Positions 28,123 to 36,244 are shown, numbered from the stretch's first letter. The stretch is 64,000 nucleotides of DNA from an uncultured Prevotellaceae bacterium (GCA_900318685.1 ONLL01000007.1:98061-162060), one strand, 5' to 3'. The notes: a model not told the origin generated them from the sequence alone. Program-made: numbers and translations.

Positions 28123-28311
28123 ATGAAAAAGAATTATATTGCTCCTAGCATGGAGATGACAAGCATCGAGCTTCAGCAGATGGTAGCTGCAAGTAATGGA
28201 GTTTATTCTGGTAATGGCATCACTTATGGTGGCGTAGACACCGAAGGTGGCAAGACTCCTTCTTCACGCCGCCGTGGTCTTTGGGACGAAGACGAGGAAG
28301 ATGACTTCTAG
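28123..28311 (+). CDS. 62-residue peptide of the MKKxYxxP small-protein type
   Basis: Start chosen at the ATG at 28123 (MKKNYIAPSMEM), rather than the TTG at 28111, because many small Bacteroidota proteins share this MKK-Y-x-x-P opening followed by a Leu/Met-rich stretch and an A-A/S break (here MVAASNG). The rest is Gly/Ser/Tyr-rich, then an Arg cluster SRRRG, then a very acidic end WDEDEEDDF. There is no classical signal peptide. It follows the cohesin-like gene by 35 bp and ends at a strong terminator, so it is the last gene of that transcript. Role unknown; precursor peptide or small surface-associated protein are both possible. Confidence 0.65.
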   Translation: MKKNYIAPSMEMTSIELQQMVAASNGVYSGNGITYGGVDTEGGKTPSSRRRGLWDEDEEDDF

Positions 28312-28348
28312 TCGCTAGATCAGAATATAGCAGTATGATATAATTAGG

Positions 28349-28377
28349 AAGGGAGCCCCGAATCGAGGCTCCCTTTT
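28349..28377 (+). terminator. Rho-independent terminator after the small peptide gene
   Basis: gggagcc (28351-28357) pairs with ggctccc (28367-28373), followed by tttt. Confidence 0.85.
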
Positions 28378-28379
28378 AT

Positions 28380-28470
28380 CGTCTTCTGACATCAAGATCT
28401 TTTCGACATCAAGACACCAAGAACTTTTGACAACAAGACATCAAGAACTTTTGACAACAAGACATCAAGA
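28380..28470. repeat. Direct repeats of gacatcaaga / gacaacaagacatcaagaa
   Basis: At least five copies of the word gacatcaaga or gacaacaaga, in the same orientation as those at 12112-12182. It is the second site of this family in the window. Confidence 0.8.
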
Positions 28471-28564
28471 ATTTTTTGAGTAAGTAAAGGTATTGCCATT
28501 GATTCTGTTGCTGGGAGGCTTGGAAGAACGGCTGCTTCTACTGATAACAAGAACTGTGATTTTT

Positions 28565-28674
28565 TCAAAAACTAATATCACCAATATCACACTTTTTGTA
28601 ACCAATTGATTCCCTGTGTTCTAAGTGTGATATTAGTGGTGATATTAGTGGTGATATTGTGATATTAGAATAGC
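28565..28674. repeat. ATATTAG/ATATCAC repeats forming an inverted repeat
   Basis: ctaatatcaccaatatcacac on the left faces gtgtgatattagtggtgatat on the right, with extra direct copies of gatattagtggt. The long hairpin potential is obvious by eye. No gene overlaps it. Confidence 0.75.
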
Positions 28675-28744
28675 CAAATGTGGCTCTTGCCCCCATTTTT
28701 TTTGCTGCTTTTTCGTCATAGTGTACTCGATGGCCCCCTCTACC

Positions 28745-29030
28745 TGCCGAGTAAAGTCCCTACACCTACCGGGTAAAGCCACAACACCCACCGAGTAAAC
28801 AGCCTTTACCTTACGGGTAATGAAGGGTACCTAAAACCGTTTGGAAAATAGAAGTTGTGACAGGTAGTCTCGCCCGTGGCTGATGAGCACTTCGTCCGTC
28901 GCCGACGGACTGCATGCTCGTTTCGGATGGTGGTAATGCTAGTTTCGGACGGTGGCTATGCTCGTCCGCAACGAGTATACGGTCCGTCCGCAACGGGCAT
29001 TCGGTCCGTCCGCAACGGGCGATCGCAAAG
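28745..29030. repeat. Two further low-copy repeat blocks: accgagtaaa words and cggtccgtccgcaacggg words
   Basis: 28745-28830 has four variants of ccgagtaaa/ccgggtaaag and ends in ctttaccttacgggtaa, a word repeated at 63934-63950. 28870-29030 has several tccgcaacggg or tttcggatgg copies and a gtccgtcgccgacggac palindrome. No gene is supported in 28312-29192. Confidence 0.6.
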
Positions 29031-29094
29031 TGACTCACTAGCATGGCTGAAGTCACTTTTACTCCGCTTTCCCATGTGTTTATGTCATTGCTGC

Positions 29095-29154
29095 CGTAAC
29101 TATAGTACTTAGCCTTCGTAACTATAGTACTTTGCTCTCGTAACTATAGTACTT
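29095..29154. repeat. Three 16-bp direct repeats with 22-bp spacing
   Basis: cgtaactatagtactt occurs at 29095-29110, 29117-29132 and 29139-29154. The core actatagt is self-complementary. A -7-like stretch (tatactttttg) starts at 29170. The spacing of two helical turns suggests protein binding on one DNA face. Confidence 0.85.
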
Positions 29155-29192
29155 AGCTTGCACAAGTAATATACTTTTTGGCAGCAACAAAT

Positions 29193-29492
29193 CTAAAACA
29201 CGGCTGCGCATGCTTTCTTGATGTCGATTAGTTTAGCTATAAGAGGCTTCTTCTGCCTTGCCACCGACATATTGTAGCGTGCCTGCATGTTGATGAGCAA
29301 TTCTGGGTTTATGCCTAGAGCTGCCTCCATCATCAGGGCGAAATCTGTAGTTACTGGACGCTTTGCGTTCAGTATCTCATTAAGTTGCGTATAAGGGATG
29401 GAAAGCACTTCTGAGAATTTCTTCTGCGAGATTCCCCTTGCTTCCAGCTCTTCCTTCAGCAGGTCTCCTGGGTGTGTCGTTATTCTGTTCAT
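29193..29492 (-). CDS. higA: HigA-family antitoxin / HTH regulator without adjacent HigB
   Basis: 99 residues. The HTH_3-type Xre domain is clear: HPGDLLKEELEARGISQKKF, then VLSIPYTQLNEILNAKRPV and MMEAALGINPELLINMQ, which is the HigA/VapI subfamily pattern. It would bind DNA and, in complete systems, neutralise the HigB mRNA-cleaving toxin. HigB normally precedes higA, but here a complete promoter lies directly upstream of this gene and no toxin ORF is found on either side. It is the only minus-strand gene in the first 53 kb. It may be an orphan antitoxin or a stand-alone regulator. Confidence 0.88.
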   Translation of the reverse strand: MNRITTHPGDLLKEELEARGISQKKFSEVLSIPYTQLNEILNAKRPVTTDFALMMEAALGINPELLINMQARYNMSVARQKKPLIAKLIDIKKACAAVF

Positions 29493-29562
29493 ATTCGTGT
29501 CTTATTGATAGTGGTTTGTAATGTCAGTTACTCAAAGGTCATATTGTTCACATATTTGGCTG

Positions 29563-29594
29563 CAAAGTTAAGTGTTTTTTTTGAAATTCACAAA
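29563..29594 (-). promoter_or_regulatory. Minus-strand Bacteroidota promoter for the higA-like gene
   Basis: Read on the minus strand, TTTG (29594-29591), a 20-bp spacer, then TAACTTTG (29570-29563). The gene starts at 29492, giving a leader of roughly 65 nt. Confidence 0.8.
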
Positions 29595-29866
29595 TTTAGT
29601 GAAGATTTTCATTCGTCAAACCAACAAATAAATCTCTTTGGCCGCAATTATCATCTGATGTGCGGACTGTTTTGGCTTGCCGAAGTGTTCTTTCTTACCA
29701 AAGTATCGGTATAATGGGACAAGCATCCTTCTACAAAGCAATATGAATGAAAGAGAGAATGCAGAAGTTGTAAAACAATCCTTAATTTTGGTGCTTAGAA
29801 GTTTAAAAAATGCAAAGAAATGGCTAATACACATTATTATATATAGAAGGTATTAGCATTTTTTTG

Positions 29867-29874
29867 TAACTTTG
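29867..29874 (+). promoter_or_regulatory. -7 box TAACTTTG with long leader before a secreted dockerin-type gene
   Basis: A perfect TAACTTTG without a clear -33 box. The leader of about 110 nt contains two short potential stems (gcagc/gctgc near 29886-29914 and ggag/ctcc near 29931-29943). The remainder of 29493-29993 is A/T-rich and holds no supported gene. Confidence 0.65.
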
Positions 29875-29993
29875 CAAAGAATATGCAGCGGTCATTTACT
29901 TCGTGTGCTGCTGCAAACGGAGCTGATCCGGGAGGAATGCTCCAGAAATTACTGGTAAAAACAAACAAAAAATAATAATTAAAAATCTTAAAG

Positions 29994-31796
29994 ATGATGA
30001 CTCAAACAATGAAAAACAATGTGAAGTGCATCCTCACCCTCGTCGCCCTCCTGCTTGTAGGCGTCGTTGGGGTGAAAGCAGATGACGTAGCCATTGCTGA
30101 TGGTTACTATCGTATCGTGAATGGTAATGGTAATTTTGTCAATGTGGTTGGTCGCAAGACTGCACAGGTGAATGTCGATGCTACACAGGCAAAATCGTTG
30201 GCAGGCACCGTGATCAGGGTAGAGGCTGAGAATGGAATCGTAAAAACCCTCCGTTCGCAGGGTGTTGATGTCCCTAGCGCTGCAACACGTGTTATGAAGT
30301 ATGTGCCTGAGATCGTAAGGTTAGTGGCTGACAAACTGGGCCTTTCCGAGTCGGGTGCTCTCCTTGGTGAGAATGGTGTTGATATGATTCTCGATGCCTT
30401 TGAAGAAGAAATGAAAATGGATCTTCACGTTGAAGGTGACAATAGCGGCTATCGCATCTATGTTGAAACTCCTAGCATGAAGCCTGTAGTGGATTTTTAT
30501 GAAGCCAATGAGGCCAAAGTTAATGCCAAGCTTCCTGGATTTGAGCAGGCTATCAATGGCGCTATTGCTACTATCGTGGATATAGCAGGGATGGGCGCAA
30601 GCTTGAAGGAGACATTTAAACTTGAAATTATATGGGAACGTATGCACGACACAACACTGCCTGAACCAGGTTCGGAATCTGGGTCAGCTAATCAGGTTGA
30701 ATTCCTTAAGGCAGTTCTCGGCAATGAGACAAATGTATGGAACTTTGCCAAGGCGACCGCTACTTTCTATATGGAGAAAATAGAAAATGAGCATACGGAT
30801 GCTTTCAACGAGTATATTGGAGGTTCAGCTGAACTGAAGAAGCTTTGGGATATGGCCAAAGAGATTCGTCAAGACTCAAAATACTATCTGATTGAGAAGG
30901 ATGGTGTTATTGACATTGTTAACATTATCGAGGGAGAGTCGGTTGCAGATGATAAGTTCATTTGGAAGTTGGAGCCTGTAGGTGAAGAGCATCCTTTCAT
31001 CGTGAATTTTGATAATACAAATGTCCTGAACAACAAGTATTATACTACGCTTTACGTTGACTTTGCTTATACACTGCCCGAAGGTGTAAAACCCTACAAG
31101 GTGACGGGAGTGACTGAAGGTGGCTCTGCCTTTAAGGAAGAGATCACAGGCATTATCCCCGCACAGACTCCTGTGCTTCTTGAGGCAGAGACCTCTGGCG
31201 AGAAGAATCTTACGCTAAGCCTTGCAGATGGTGTCATTCCTACAGACAATGAACTGCATGGTAATGACTGGCTGATTAATGAGTATGACATCAATAGTTC
31301 AAAGGTAGAGGGGCTTTTCGTTCTTCTTGCTGTTTTAAGTCAGTCAACGGCCGATAAGTATGAATACCTAACGCGCCTGAATGCGGGTACGGTGAATAAT
31401 AAGTATTTCTTTAGATTAGGTGTGAGAGACGATTTAGCCAATGCTTATGAGAATAAGACTGGACAAGAGATGAGCAGTAGCCCCGTCCTTGTCCTAAGCA
31501 TGAGTGATGATGGTAAGCTGGGGTTTTATAAGAGTTGGGAAGCATTGAAGGGCAACGAAGCTTTCATCTTTAGCGAAACTGTCAGTCCTGTTCTGTTGAA
31601 GCTGAAAGGTGATGTGTATTCCGATGGCGTCCTTGATGTCAAAGATATAACTGCTATGGTTCAAATTATCCTTGGTGAAGTAACAACAGAGAGCCATCCT
31701 GAGAACTACGACTTCGATGCAGCTAATGTAGATGAAGTTGGTGATGTTACTATTGCTGACCTTACGAAATTATTAAACATTTTGATTGACAAATAA
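29994..31796 (+). CDS. Secreted protein with ricin-like N-terminus and dockerin-like tail
   Basis: 600 residues. The signal peptide (MKNNVKCILTLVALLLV...) starts at Met6; ATG codons at 29994, 29997 and 30009 are all possible. Residues about 35-75 (DGYYRIVNGNGNFVNVVG) resemble the first strand of ricin-type lectin repeats. The middle (about 100-290) is mostly helical and unfamiliar. Residues about 340-500 hold the 'KYYTTLYVDFAYTLPEG' module, also found in the next gene. Residues about 540-600 are dockerin-like, with degenerate loops (GDVYSDGVLDVKDITAMV, DEVGDVTIADLTKLL). The gene is A/T-rich compared with the LRR genes. Function unknown; exported, possibly docking to a surface partner. Confidence 0.78.
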   Translation: MMTQTMKNNVKCILTLVALLLVGVVGVKADDVAIADGYYRIVNGNGNFVNVVGRKTAQVNVDATQAKSLAGTVIRVEAENGIVKTLRSQGVDVPSAATRVMKYVPEIVRLVADKLGLSESGALLGENGVDMILDAFEEEMKMDLHVEGDNSGYRIYVETPSMKPVVDFYEANEAKVNAKLPGFEQAINGAIATIVDIAGMGASLKETFKLEIIWERMHDTTLPEPGSESGSANQVEFLKAVLGNETNVWNFAKATATFYMEKIENEHTDAFNEYIGGSAELKKLWDMAKEIRQDSKYYLIEKDGVIDIVNIIEGESVADDKFIWKLEPVGEEHPFIVNFDNTNVLNNKYYTTLYVDFAYTLPEGVKPYKVTGVTEGGSAFKEEITGIIPAQTPVLLEAETSGEKNLTLSLADGVIPTDNELHGNDWLINEYDINSSKVEGLFVLLAVLSQSTADKYEYLTRLNAGTVNNKYFFRLGVRDDLANAYENKTGQEMSSSPVLVLSMSDDGKLGFYKSWEALKGNEAFIFSETVSPVLLKLKGDVYSDGVLDVKDITAMVQIILGEVTTESHPENYDFDAANVDEVGDVTIADLTKLLNILIDK

Positions 31797-31810
31797 TAAC
31801 TTTGCAACTA

Positions 31811-31842
31811 CTCCCCCTTGTTATGTTGAGTGCAAGGGGGAG
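31811..31842 (+). terminator. Hairpin between the two secreted dockerin-type genes
   Basis: ctcccccttg (31811-31820) pairs perfectly with caagggggag (31833-31842), followed by tgttat. The 10-bp GC-rich stem may reduce read-through into the next gene. Confidence 0.75.
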
Positions 31843-31866
31843 TGTTATATCAAACAAACAAGTGAA

Positions 31867-33318
31867 ATGAAAAAATATATTTGTTCATTAACTCTCCTTT
31901 TCTTATCTTCTTTATCTTTATTTGCCCAACTTGGCAGTACTGGCTTTTACCGATTTCGTAATGTGCAGAATACAGGTGACTATATCAGCATGGCGAATGA
32001 AAAATTTAACTATTACACAATTATTGGTAAAGCCGCAGGTGGATTAAGTAAGTTGTTGTTTGATAACACAAATGCAGTCAATAGAGCTTTTGAGGTAACA
32101 GGAAGATATTTGCAGACAGATATTCATATGGTTGCTGATCCTGACTGCATAGATTTAGGATCAATAATTTATGCAAAAAAAAGGAATGATGACAGTCAAT
32201 CATATGAGTATAATTTAATTGGGCAAGGTACTAGCCTTTTGACATTGGTGACCGGTTACTATGATGGAAAAGTAAAACTAACCTTTAAGAACCGGTATAT
32301 CAAAATCGAAAAAGCAAGCGGCGAAGGTGCTGCTTCGAAGTATACCGCAGAGATAGAAATAAAAGCAGAGGGTAATCCTATAGCAAATCTAGGTACACGC
32401 TATTTCGTGGATGATAACGGTACTTTTGCTGTTAATAGCTCAAATTCTGCTGAAAATGCAAAGTGGTATATTGAACCTGTCGAGTACTTCAATGTCTTGC
32501 CTGAGGTGGAGTTTGGAGGAAAGTATTATACGACCATGTATGTGCCATTTGCTTTTACATTAGGTGATAATGTTTCAAATGCCTACGCTATCACTGGCAT
32601 AGGTGAGGATGGCTTGCTGGAAAAGGAGATGGTTGCTGCAAATGGGGAGACGGTGCCAGCAGGAACTCCAGTATTGCTAGAGTGCAGTTCTAATGTCGCT
32701 TCTGAATGCAAATTGATTCCTGTTGATGAGCCACTTTTCACCGCACCTGATGCAACTGTCACAGACGCGGGCGCTCCTGCAGCTTCTACCGCAACGAATT
32801 ATACAGGGGCGAATCTTCTGAAGGGAAGCTATTACTGCAATCAGGATGGGAACATGACGTTCTCCACACCCAGTGGAACAAGCTCTTTCAACGCCAACAA
32901 CTTCACCGCCCCTACCAACCCACAGAAATACGTCATCGGTATTACGGAGTCGGGGAAGTTGGGATTCGTGAAGGCTGAGGGCACGGCGATGCCTGCTAAC
33001 AAGGCTTGGCTGGAGTATACAGGCACGGAAGAGCTGTGGCTGCCCTTCGAAGAGGAGGCAAAGCCGGGCGACGTGACTGGCGATGGCAATGTGGATATGG
33101 CAGATGCATTGGCTATCGTGGAGATCATCCTTGGGCAAGCTGTGGAGGGCGATGAGCACGATTATAACTTCAAGGCTGCTAATGTGAACGAGGACGAGGA
33201 AGGCAAAATCACCATCGCTGACGTGGTAGCCCTCCTGAGCAAGTATCTACTTCCTGTGCCAAGTGAGGAGACAACTGATGGCCCCTCTGCCACATTCATG
33301 ATTGACCCCGGCATATAA
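31867..33318 (+). CDS. Secreted protein with ricin-like N-terminus and dockerin-like region, paralog of the upstream gene
   Basis: 483 residues from the ATG at 31867, the start of a clean signal peptide (MKKYICSLTLLFLSS...LFAQ); upstream codons in frame run through the hairpin. The N-terminal TGFYRFRNVQNTGDYIS is ricin-like. The module 'KYYTTMYVPFAFTLGDN' to 'VPAGTPVLLEC' is shared with the upstream gene. Residues about 398-460 carry dockerin-like segments (GDVTGDGNVDMADALAIVE, EEGKITIADVVALL), followed by a short extra tail ending in MIDPGI, which is unusual because dockerin-like ends are terminal in most neighbours. Role unknown. Confidence 0.78.
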   Translation: MKKYICSLTLLFLSSLSLFAQLGSTGFYRFRNVQNTGDYISMANEKFNYYTIIGKAAGGLSKLLFDNTNAVNRAFEVTGRYLQTDIHMVADPDCIDLGSIIYAKKRNDDSQSYEYNLIGQGTSLLTLVTGYYDGKVKLTFKNRYIKIEKASGEGAASKYTAEIEIKAEGNPIANLGTRYFVDDNGTFAVNSSNSAENAKWYIEPVEYFNVLPEVEFGGKYYTTMYVPFAFTLGDNVSNAYAITGIGEDGLLEKEMVAANGETVPAGTPVLLECSSNVASECKLIPVDEPLFTAPDATVTDAGAPAASTATNYTGANLLKGSYYCNQDGNMTFSTPSGTSSFNANNFTAPTNPQKYVIGITESGKLGFVKAEGTAMPANKAWLEYTGTEELWLPFEEEAKPGDVTGDGNVDMADALAIVEIILGQAVEGDEHDYNFKAANVNEDEEGKITIADVVALLSKYLLPVPSEETTDGPSATFMIDPGI

Positions 33319-33342
33319 TAAGAGGAAGGTAATGTTATGGTT

Positions 33343-33377
33343 GATGGCACAAGAAGCTTTCTGCGTCTTGTGCCATC
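33343..33377 (+). terminator. Perfect 12-bp hairpin after the secreted dockerin-type gene
   Basis: gatggcacaaga (33343-33354) and tcttgtgccatc (33366-33377). No T-run follows. Confidence 0.65.
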
Positions 33378-33440
33378 AGTCATGTCATCACCAATGAGGA
33401 ATGCTTTTGTGCTCGTTTCACAAATAAAAGTGGGGAAATG

Positions 33441-33472
33441 TTTGGTGGAGAAGGAAATAATTCGTAACTTTG
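33441..33472 (+). promoter_or_regulatory. Bacteroidota promoter for the ATPase gene
   Basis: TTTG (33441-33444), a 20-bp spacer, then TAACTTTG (33465-33472). The surrounding 60 bp (33415-33474) align without gaps to the mce promoter at 50566-50625, with about 49 of 60 bases equal. Confidence 0.85.
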
Positions 33473-33526
33473 CATCGCACAATAAGTGTTGCACCAAAGG
33501 TGTTACACCAAAAGTGAAATGAAAAT

Positions 33527-34666
33527 ATGGCCAAGAAAAGAACAAGAAAAGTTGAGAATCCCTTTATTTATGAGGGATATGAGAGCCCAGACTATTTCTG
33601 CGACCGTATCGAAGATTCGGAAAAACTGATTTCTCACCTTCGAAATGGCAGGAATGTGACACTAGTTTCGCCAAGAAAAATAGGGAAAACAGGACTGATT
33701 AAGCATGTCTTTTACCAGATTGGTCATTCTGATACTGATGCTATCTGTATCTACACAGACATCTTCCATACCCAAAACCTGCATGATTTTGTCCAGACAC
33801 TGGGTAAGGCCGTCATTCAGGAACAGCTGCTAGCCAAGCGCACCGCAGTGAACAAGATACTGAAATTCTTTAGTATGTGGCGGCCGACGATCAGCATAGA
33901 CCCAATCACAGGCACTCCAACCGTGTCACTCAGCATTGAGCGGACACAGCCAGAGCATACTCTGGAGAGCATCTTCAGCTATCTGCGTGACTGTGGAAAG
34001 GAAGTTTTCATTGCAATTGACGAGTTCCAGACCATCTGTGACTATCCTGAGAAAGGTACGGAAGCATTGTTGCGTTCGTACATTCAGTTCATTCACAACA
34101 TACATTTCATCTTCTCTGGCAGCAAGCAACATCTGATGTATGAAATGTTCGGGTCGCCGAAGCGGCCTTTCTATCAAAGTACTGCCATCATGAGCCTAGA
34201 CCCCTTGCACGAAGAAATCTATTATGATTTTGCCGCTCATTTCTTCAGTAATAAGGGTGGCAGTCTCTCGGAGCAAGTTTTTCATAGTCTATATCAGCGA
34301 TTTAGCGGGCATACGTGGTATATGCAGTCAGTTCTCAATCGCCTATATGAGCGCGAAAGAAACGTTACAGAGGAGCAACAGGTGAAAGATGCTATTCAAG
34401 TCATTCTTGCGGACAAGACCGATCAGTACAGCATGCTCATGACTTTCCTGAGTGATAACCAGCGACGTCTGCTCAAAGCACTGGCGACGGAAGGTGTCGT
34501 CGTTCAGCCTCTGTCTAATGCCTTTATCCAGAAATATGAACTACCAAGCAGTAGCAGCGTCAAGAAAGCCTTGACTGTGCTGGTGGATAAAGACCTTGTT
34601 TATCATGCGACAGAGGGGTATGTCGTCTACGATCGTTTCTTCGACTTATGGCTGAGACGGTTATAG
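33527..34666 (+). CDS. AAA-type ATPase of the STAND/archaeal-ATPase family
   Basis: 379 residues. The N-terminus NPFIYEGYESPDYFCDR is typical of a large Bacteroidota family of stand-alone ATPases. The P-loop is SPRKIGKT at residues 48-55 and Walker B is FIAIDEFQ at 161-168. A sensor-like FIFSGSKQHLM follows. The C-terminal third is a winged-helix domain (LLKALATEG, SSVKKALTVLVDKDLVY). The substrate or partner is unknown; this family is widespread in gut Bacteroidota in variable copy number. It has its own promoter and is unrelated in type to the secreted proteins around it. A decayed gene of possibly related type lies at 63314-63499. Confidence 0.88.
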   Translation: MAKKRTRKVENPFIYEGYESPDYFCDRIEDSEKLISHLRNGRNVTLVSPRKIGKTGLIKHVFYQIGHSDTDAICIYTDIFHTQNLHDFVQTLGKAVIQEQLLAKRTAVNKILKFFSMWRPTISIDPITGTPTVSLSIERTQPEHTLESIFSYLRDCGKEVFIAIDEFQTICDYPEKGTEALLRSYIQFIHNIHFIFSGSKQHLMYEMFGSPKRPFYQSTAIMSLDPLHEEIYYDFAAHFFSNKGGSLSEQVFHSLYQRFSGHTWYMQSVLNRLYERERNVTEEQQVKDAIQVILADKTDQYSMLMTFLSDNQRRLLKALATEGVVVQPLSNAFIQKYELPSSSSVKKALTVLVDKDLVYHATEGYVVYDRFFDLWLRRL

Positions 34667-34725
34667 TTGTGGCAAATTGTAGGAGATTGAGTGTCTAATG
34701 AAGAAGTGGTTTCAATAGTTTTATG

Positions 34726-34733
34726 TATTTTTG
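34726..34733 (+). promoter_or_regulatory. -7 box TATTTTTG upstream of the CE15-type esterase
   Basis: TATTTTTG lies 16 bp before the first ATG at 34750. No good -33 box is visible, and the leader would be very short. Confidence 0.5.
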
Positions 34734-34749
34734 TAGTTAATAAACAACT

Positions 34750-36096
34750 ATGATGAGGAAAATAGCATTGACAGTATTGCTGGCGGCATCGCAGCTGACG
34801 ATGTCGGCACAGTTTTTTGGCGGACCGAGGGTGAATCAGGACAGCCTGAACCGTGAGACCAGGGCCGACTATGAGAACATGAAGGCGCAGATAGGAGTGA
34901 GGGAGACGCACCCCAAACGCGACGGGAACGCTAAGGATCCTGCGCTGCGACCTAACTACGACGAGCTGAAGGCTAACCCTTACCCGTTCTATCCCGATCC
35001 TTTCACTACCTTCGATGGCAAGAAGGTGAAGAACGCTCGGATGTGGTACAAGGTGCGCAAGCCTGAGCTGCTTGACTTCTTTGCAGAGAACATCTATGGA
35101 CGCGAGCCGAAAGTGGTGCCAGCCGTGAAATGGACCGTGAAACGGGAATATGAAGGCAAGGTTGGCAGTATTGAAGTGGTGATACGCGAGCTCAGCGGAC
35201 TGGTAGACAACACGTCGTGCCCTTCCATTACCGTCGATATTCAGGCTCAGGTGATGTGGCCGAAGGGTGCTAAAGGTCCGCTGCCAGTCATCGTCGATTA
35301 TTCGTTTATGCTGGGCATGCCTATGGCCTGGGGCGGACAGGTGCCTTGGCAGCAGCAGGTATTGGAGCGTGGCTGGGCCGCTGCTCAGTTCCTGCCTAAC
35401 AGCGTGCAGCCGGATGCTGGTCATGGCCTGCGTAGAGGCATCATCGGACTCTGCAACAAGGGTGAGTATCGCAAACCTGACGACTGGGGCGCACTGCGTG
35501 CCTGGGGATGGGGAGTCTCACGTCTGATTGACTATTTCGAGACGGAGCCCCTGTTCGATGCCAGTAAGGTGGCCATCGAGGGCGTATCGCGCTATGGTAA
35601 GTCTGCACTGGTGGCAATGGCCTTCGACGAACGTGTGGCTACGGCAATGATCTGTTCGTCAGGTCGTGGCGGCGCTCCTGCCTGGAGGCGCGACTGCGGC
35701 GAGGTGCTCGACAATATCTGTGGATGGGACTCTTACCACTGGGTGGCTGGCAACATGATACGCTATTCGAGCGTGGATAGCAACTGGGATGAGCTGCCAG
35801 TGGACCAGCATGAGCTGATAGGCCTCTGTGCTCCCAGACCGATTTTCATCTCTGTGGGTGCTGTGACAGAGTCGGAGCAGTGGTGCGACATGAACGGCAC
35901 TTTTATCAGTGCAGCCAAGGCTTCTGAGATCTATGAGTTCCTGGGGCTGAAAGGCCTTGGCACAGATCTCTTCCCTGGTGTGGGCCGGCTGCTGGAGGGT
36001 GACATCACGTTCCGTCAGCATCCTGGTGGCCACGAAGCGGGTGACAACTGGGGGTATTTCCTCGACTTCTTCGACAAGTATGTCAACAAGAGATAA
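34750..36096 (+). CDS. Secreted CE15-type esterase (glucuronoyl-esterase-like alpha/beta hydrolase)
   Basis: 448 residues with a signal peptide cleaved near TMSAQ. The alpha/beta-hydrolase nucleophile elbow is GVSRYGKSAL with Ser280, the G-x-S-R-x-G-K form of family CE15. The likely catalytic His is in HPGGHEAG (about 428), and EQWCDMNGTF is also conserved in this group. Known CE15 enzymes cut the ester between lignin alcohols and 4-O-methyl-glucuronic acid on glucuronoxylan, so it could complement xylan/xylose use elsewhere in the genome; similar proteins are often labelled acetylxylan esterase. The acid residue is not obvious by eye: the SGRGGA loop has Arg at a position where some homologs carry Glu. 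A terminator follows closely. Confidence 0.82.
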   Translation: MMRKIALTVLLAASQLTMSAQFFGGPRVNQDSLNRETRADYENMKAQIGVRETHPKRDGNAKDPALRPNYDELKANPYPFYPDPFTTFDGKKVKNARMWYKVRKPELLDFFAENIYGREPKVVPAVKWTVKREYEGKVGSIEVVIRELSGLVDNTSCPSITVDIQAQVMWPKGAKGPLPVIVDYSFMLGMPMAWGGQVPWQQQVLERGWAAAQFLPNSVQPDAGHGLRRGIIGLCNKGEYRKPDDWGALRAWGWGVSRLIDYFETEPLFDASKVAIEGVSRYGKSALVAMAFDERVATAMICSSGRGGAPAWRRDCGEVLDNICGWDSYHWVAGNMIRYSSVDSNWDELPVDQHELIGLCAPRPIFISVGAVTESEQWCDMNGTFISAAKASEIYEFLGLKGLGTDLFPGVGRLLEGDITFRQHPGGHEAGDNWGYFLDFFDKYVNKR

Positions 36097-36105
36097 CACC
36101 GTTTT

Positions 36106-36139
36106 GGGGAGGCTCACGTGTGGGTCTCCCTGCTTTTTT
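36106..36139 (+). terminator. Rho-independent terminator after the esterase gene
   Basis: ggggaggctcac pairs imperfectly with gtgggtctccc (to 36130), followed by a run of six T at 36134-36139. Confidence 0.8.
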
Positions 36140-36174
36140 CGCATAAAAAGCTATCATTTTCTTTGAAAAAAGTC

Positions 36175-36244
36175 GTTTTGTTCAAAACAGACCACGTTTT
36201 GTTCAAAATAGACCACGCAGTTTGCGATTTTTTTGCTAACTTTG
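36175..36244 (+). promoter_or_regulatory. 21-bp tandem repeats plus -7 box upstream of an LRR gene
   Basis: gttttgttcaaaa-c/t-agaccac occurs at 36175-36195 and 36196-36216 with one difference. The -7 box TAACTTTG is at 36237-36244, exactly 20 bp after the second copy. There is no TTG where a -33 box should be. An activator site is therefore likely (inference). Confidence 0.75.

Noticed and set aside
26244-28311. Complete RiPP biosynthetic cluster around the 62-residue peptide
   Set aside because: No radical SAM, protease, cyclase or ABC exporter gene is adjacent, so only a small-peptide label is justified.
29616-29834. HigB toxin upstream of higA (72-codon minus-strand frame)
   Set aside because: The translation is hydrophobic/aromatic without the RelE-type pattern, and the higA promoter lies between this frame and higA.
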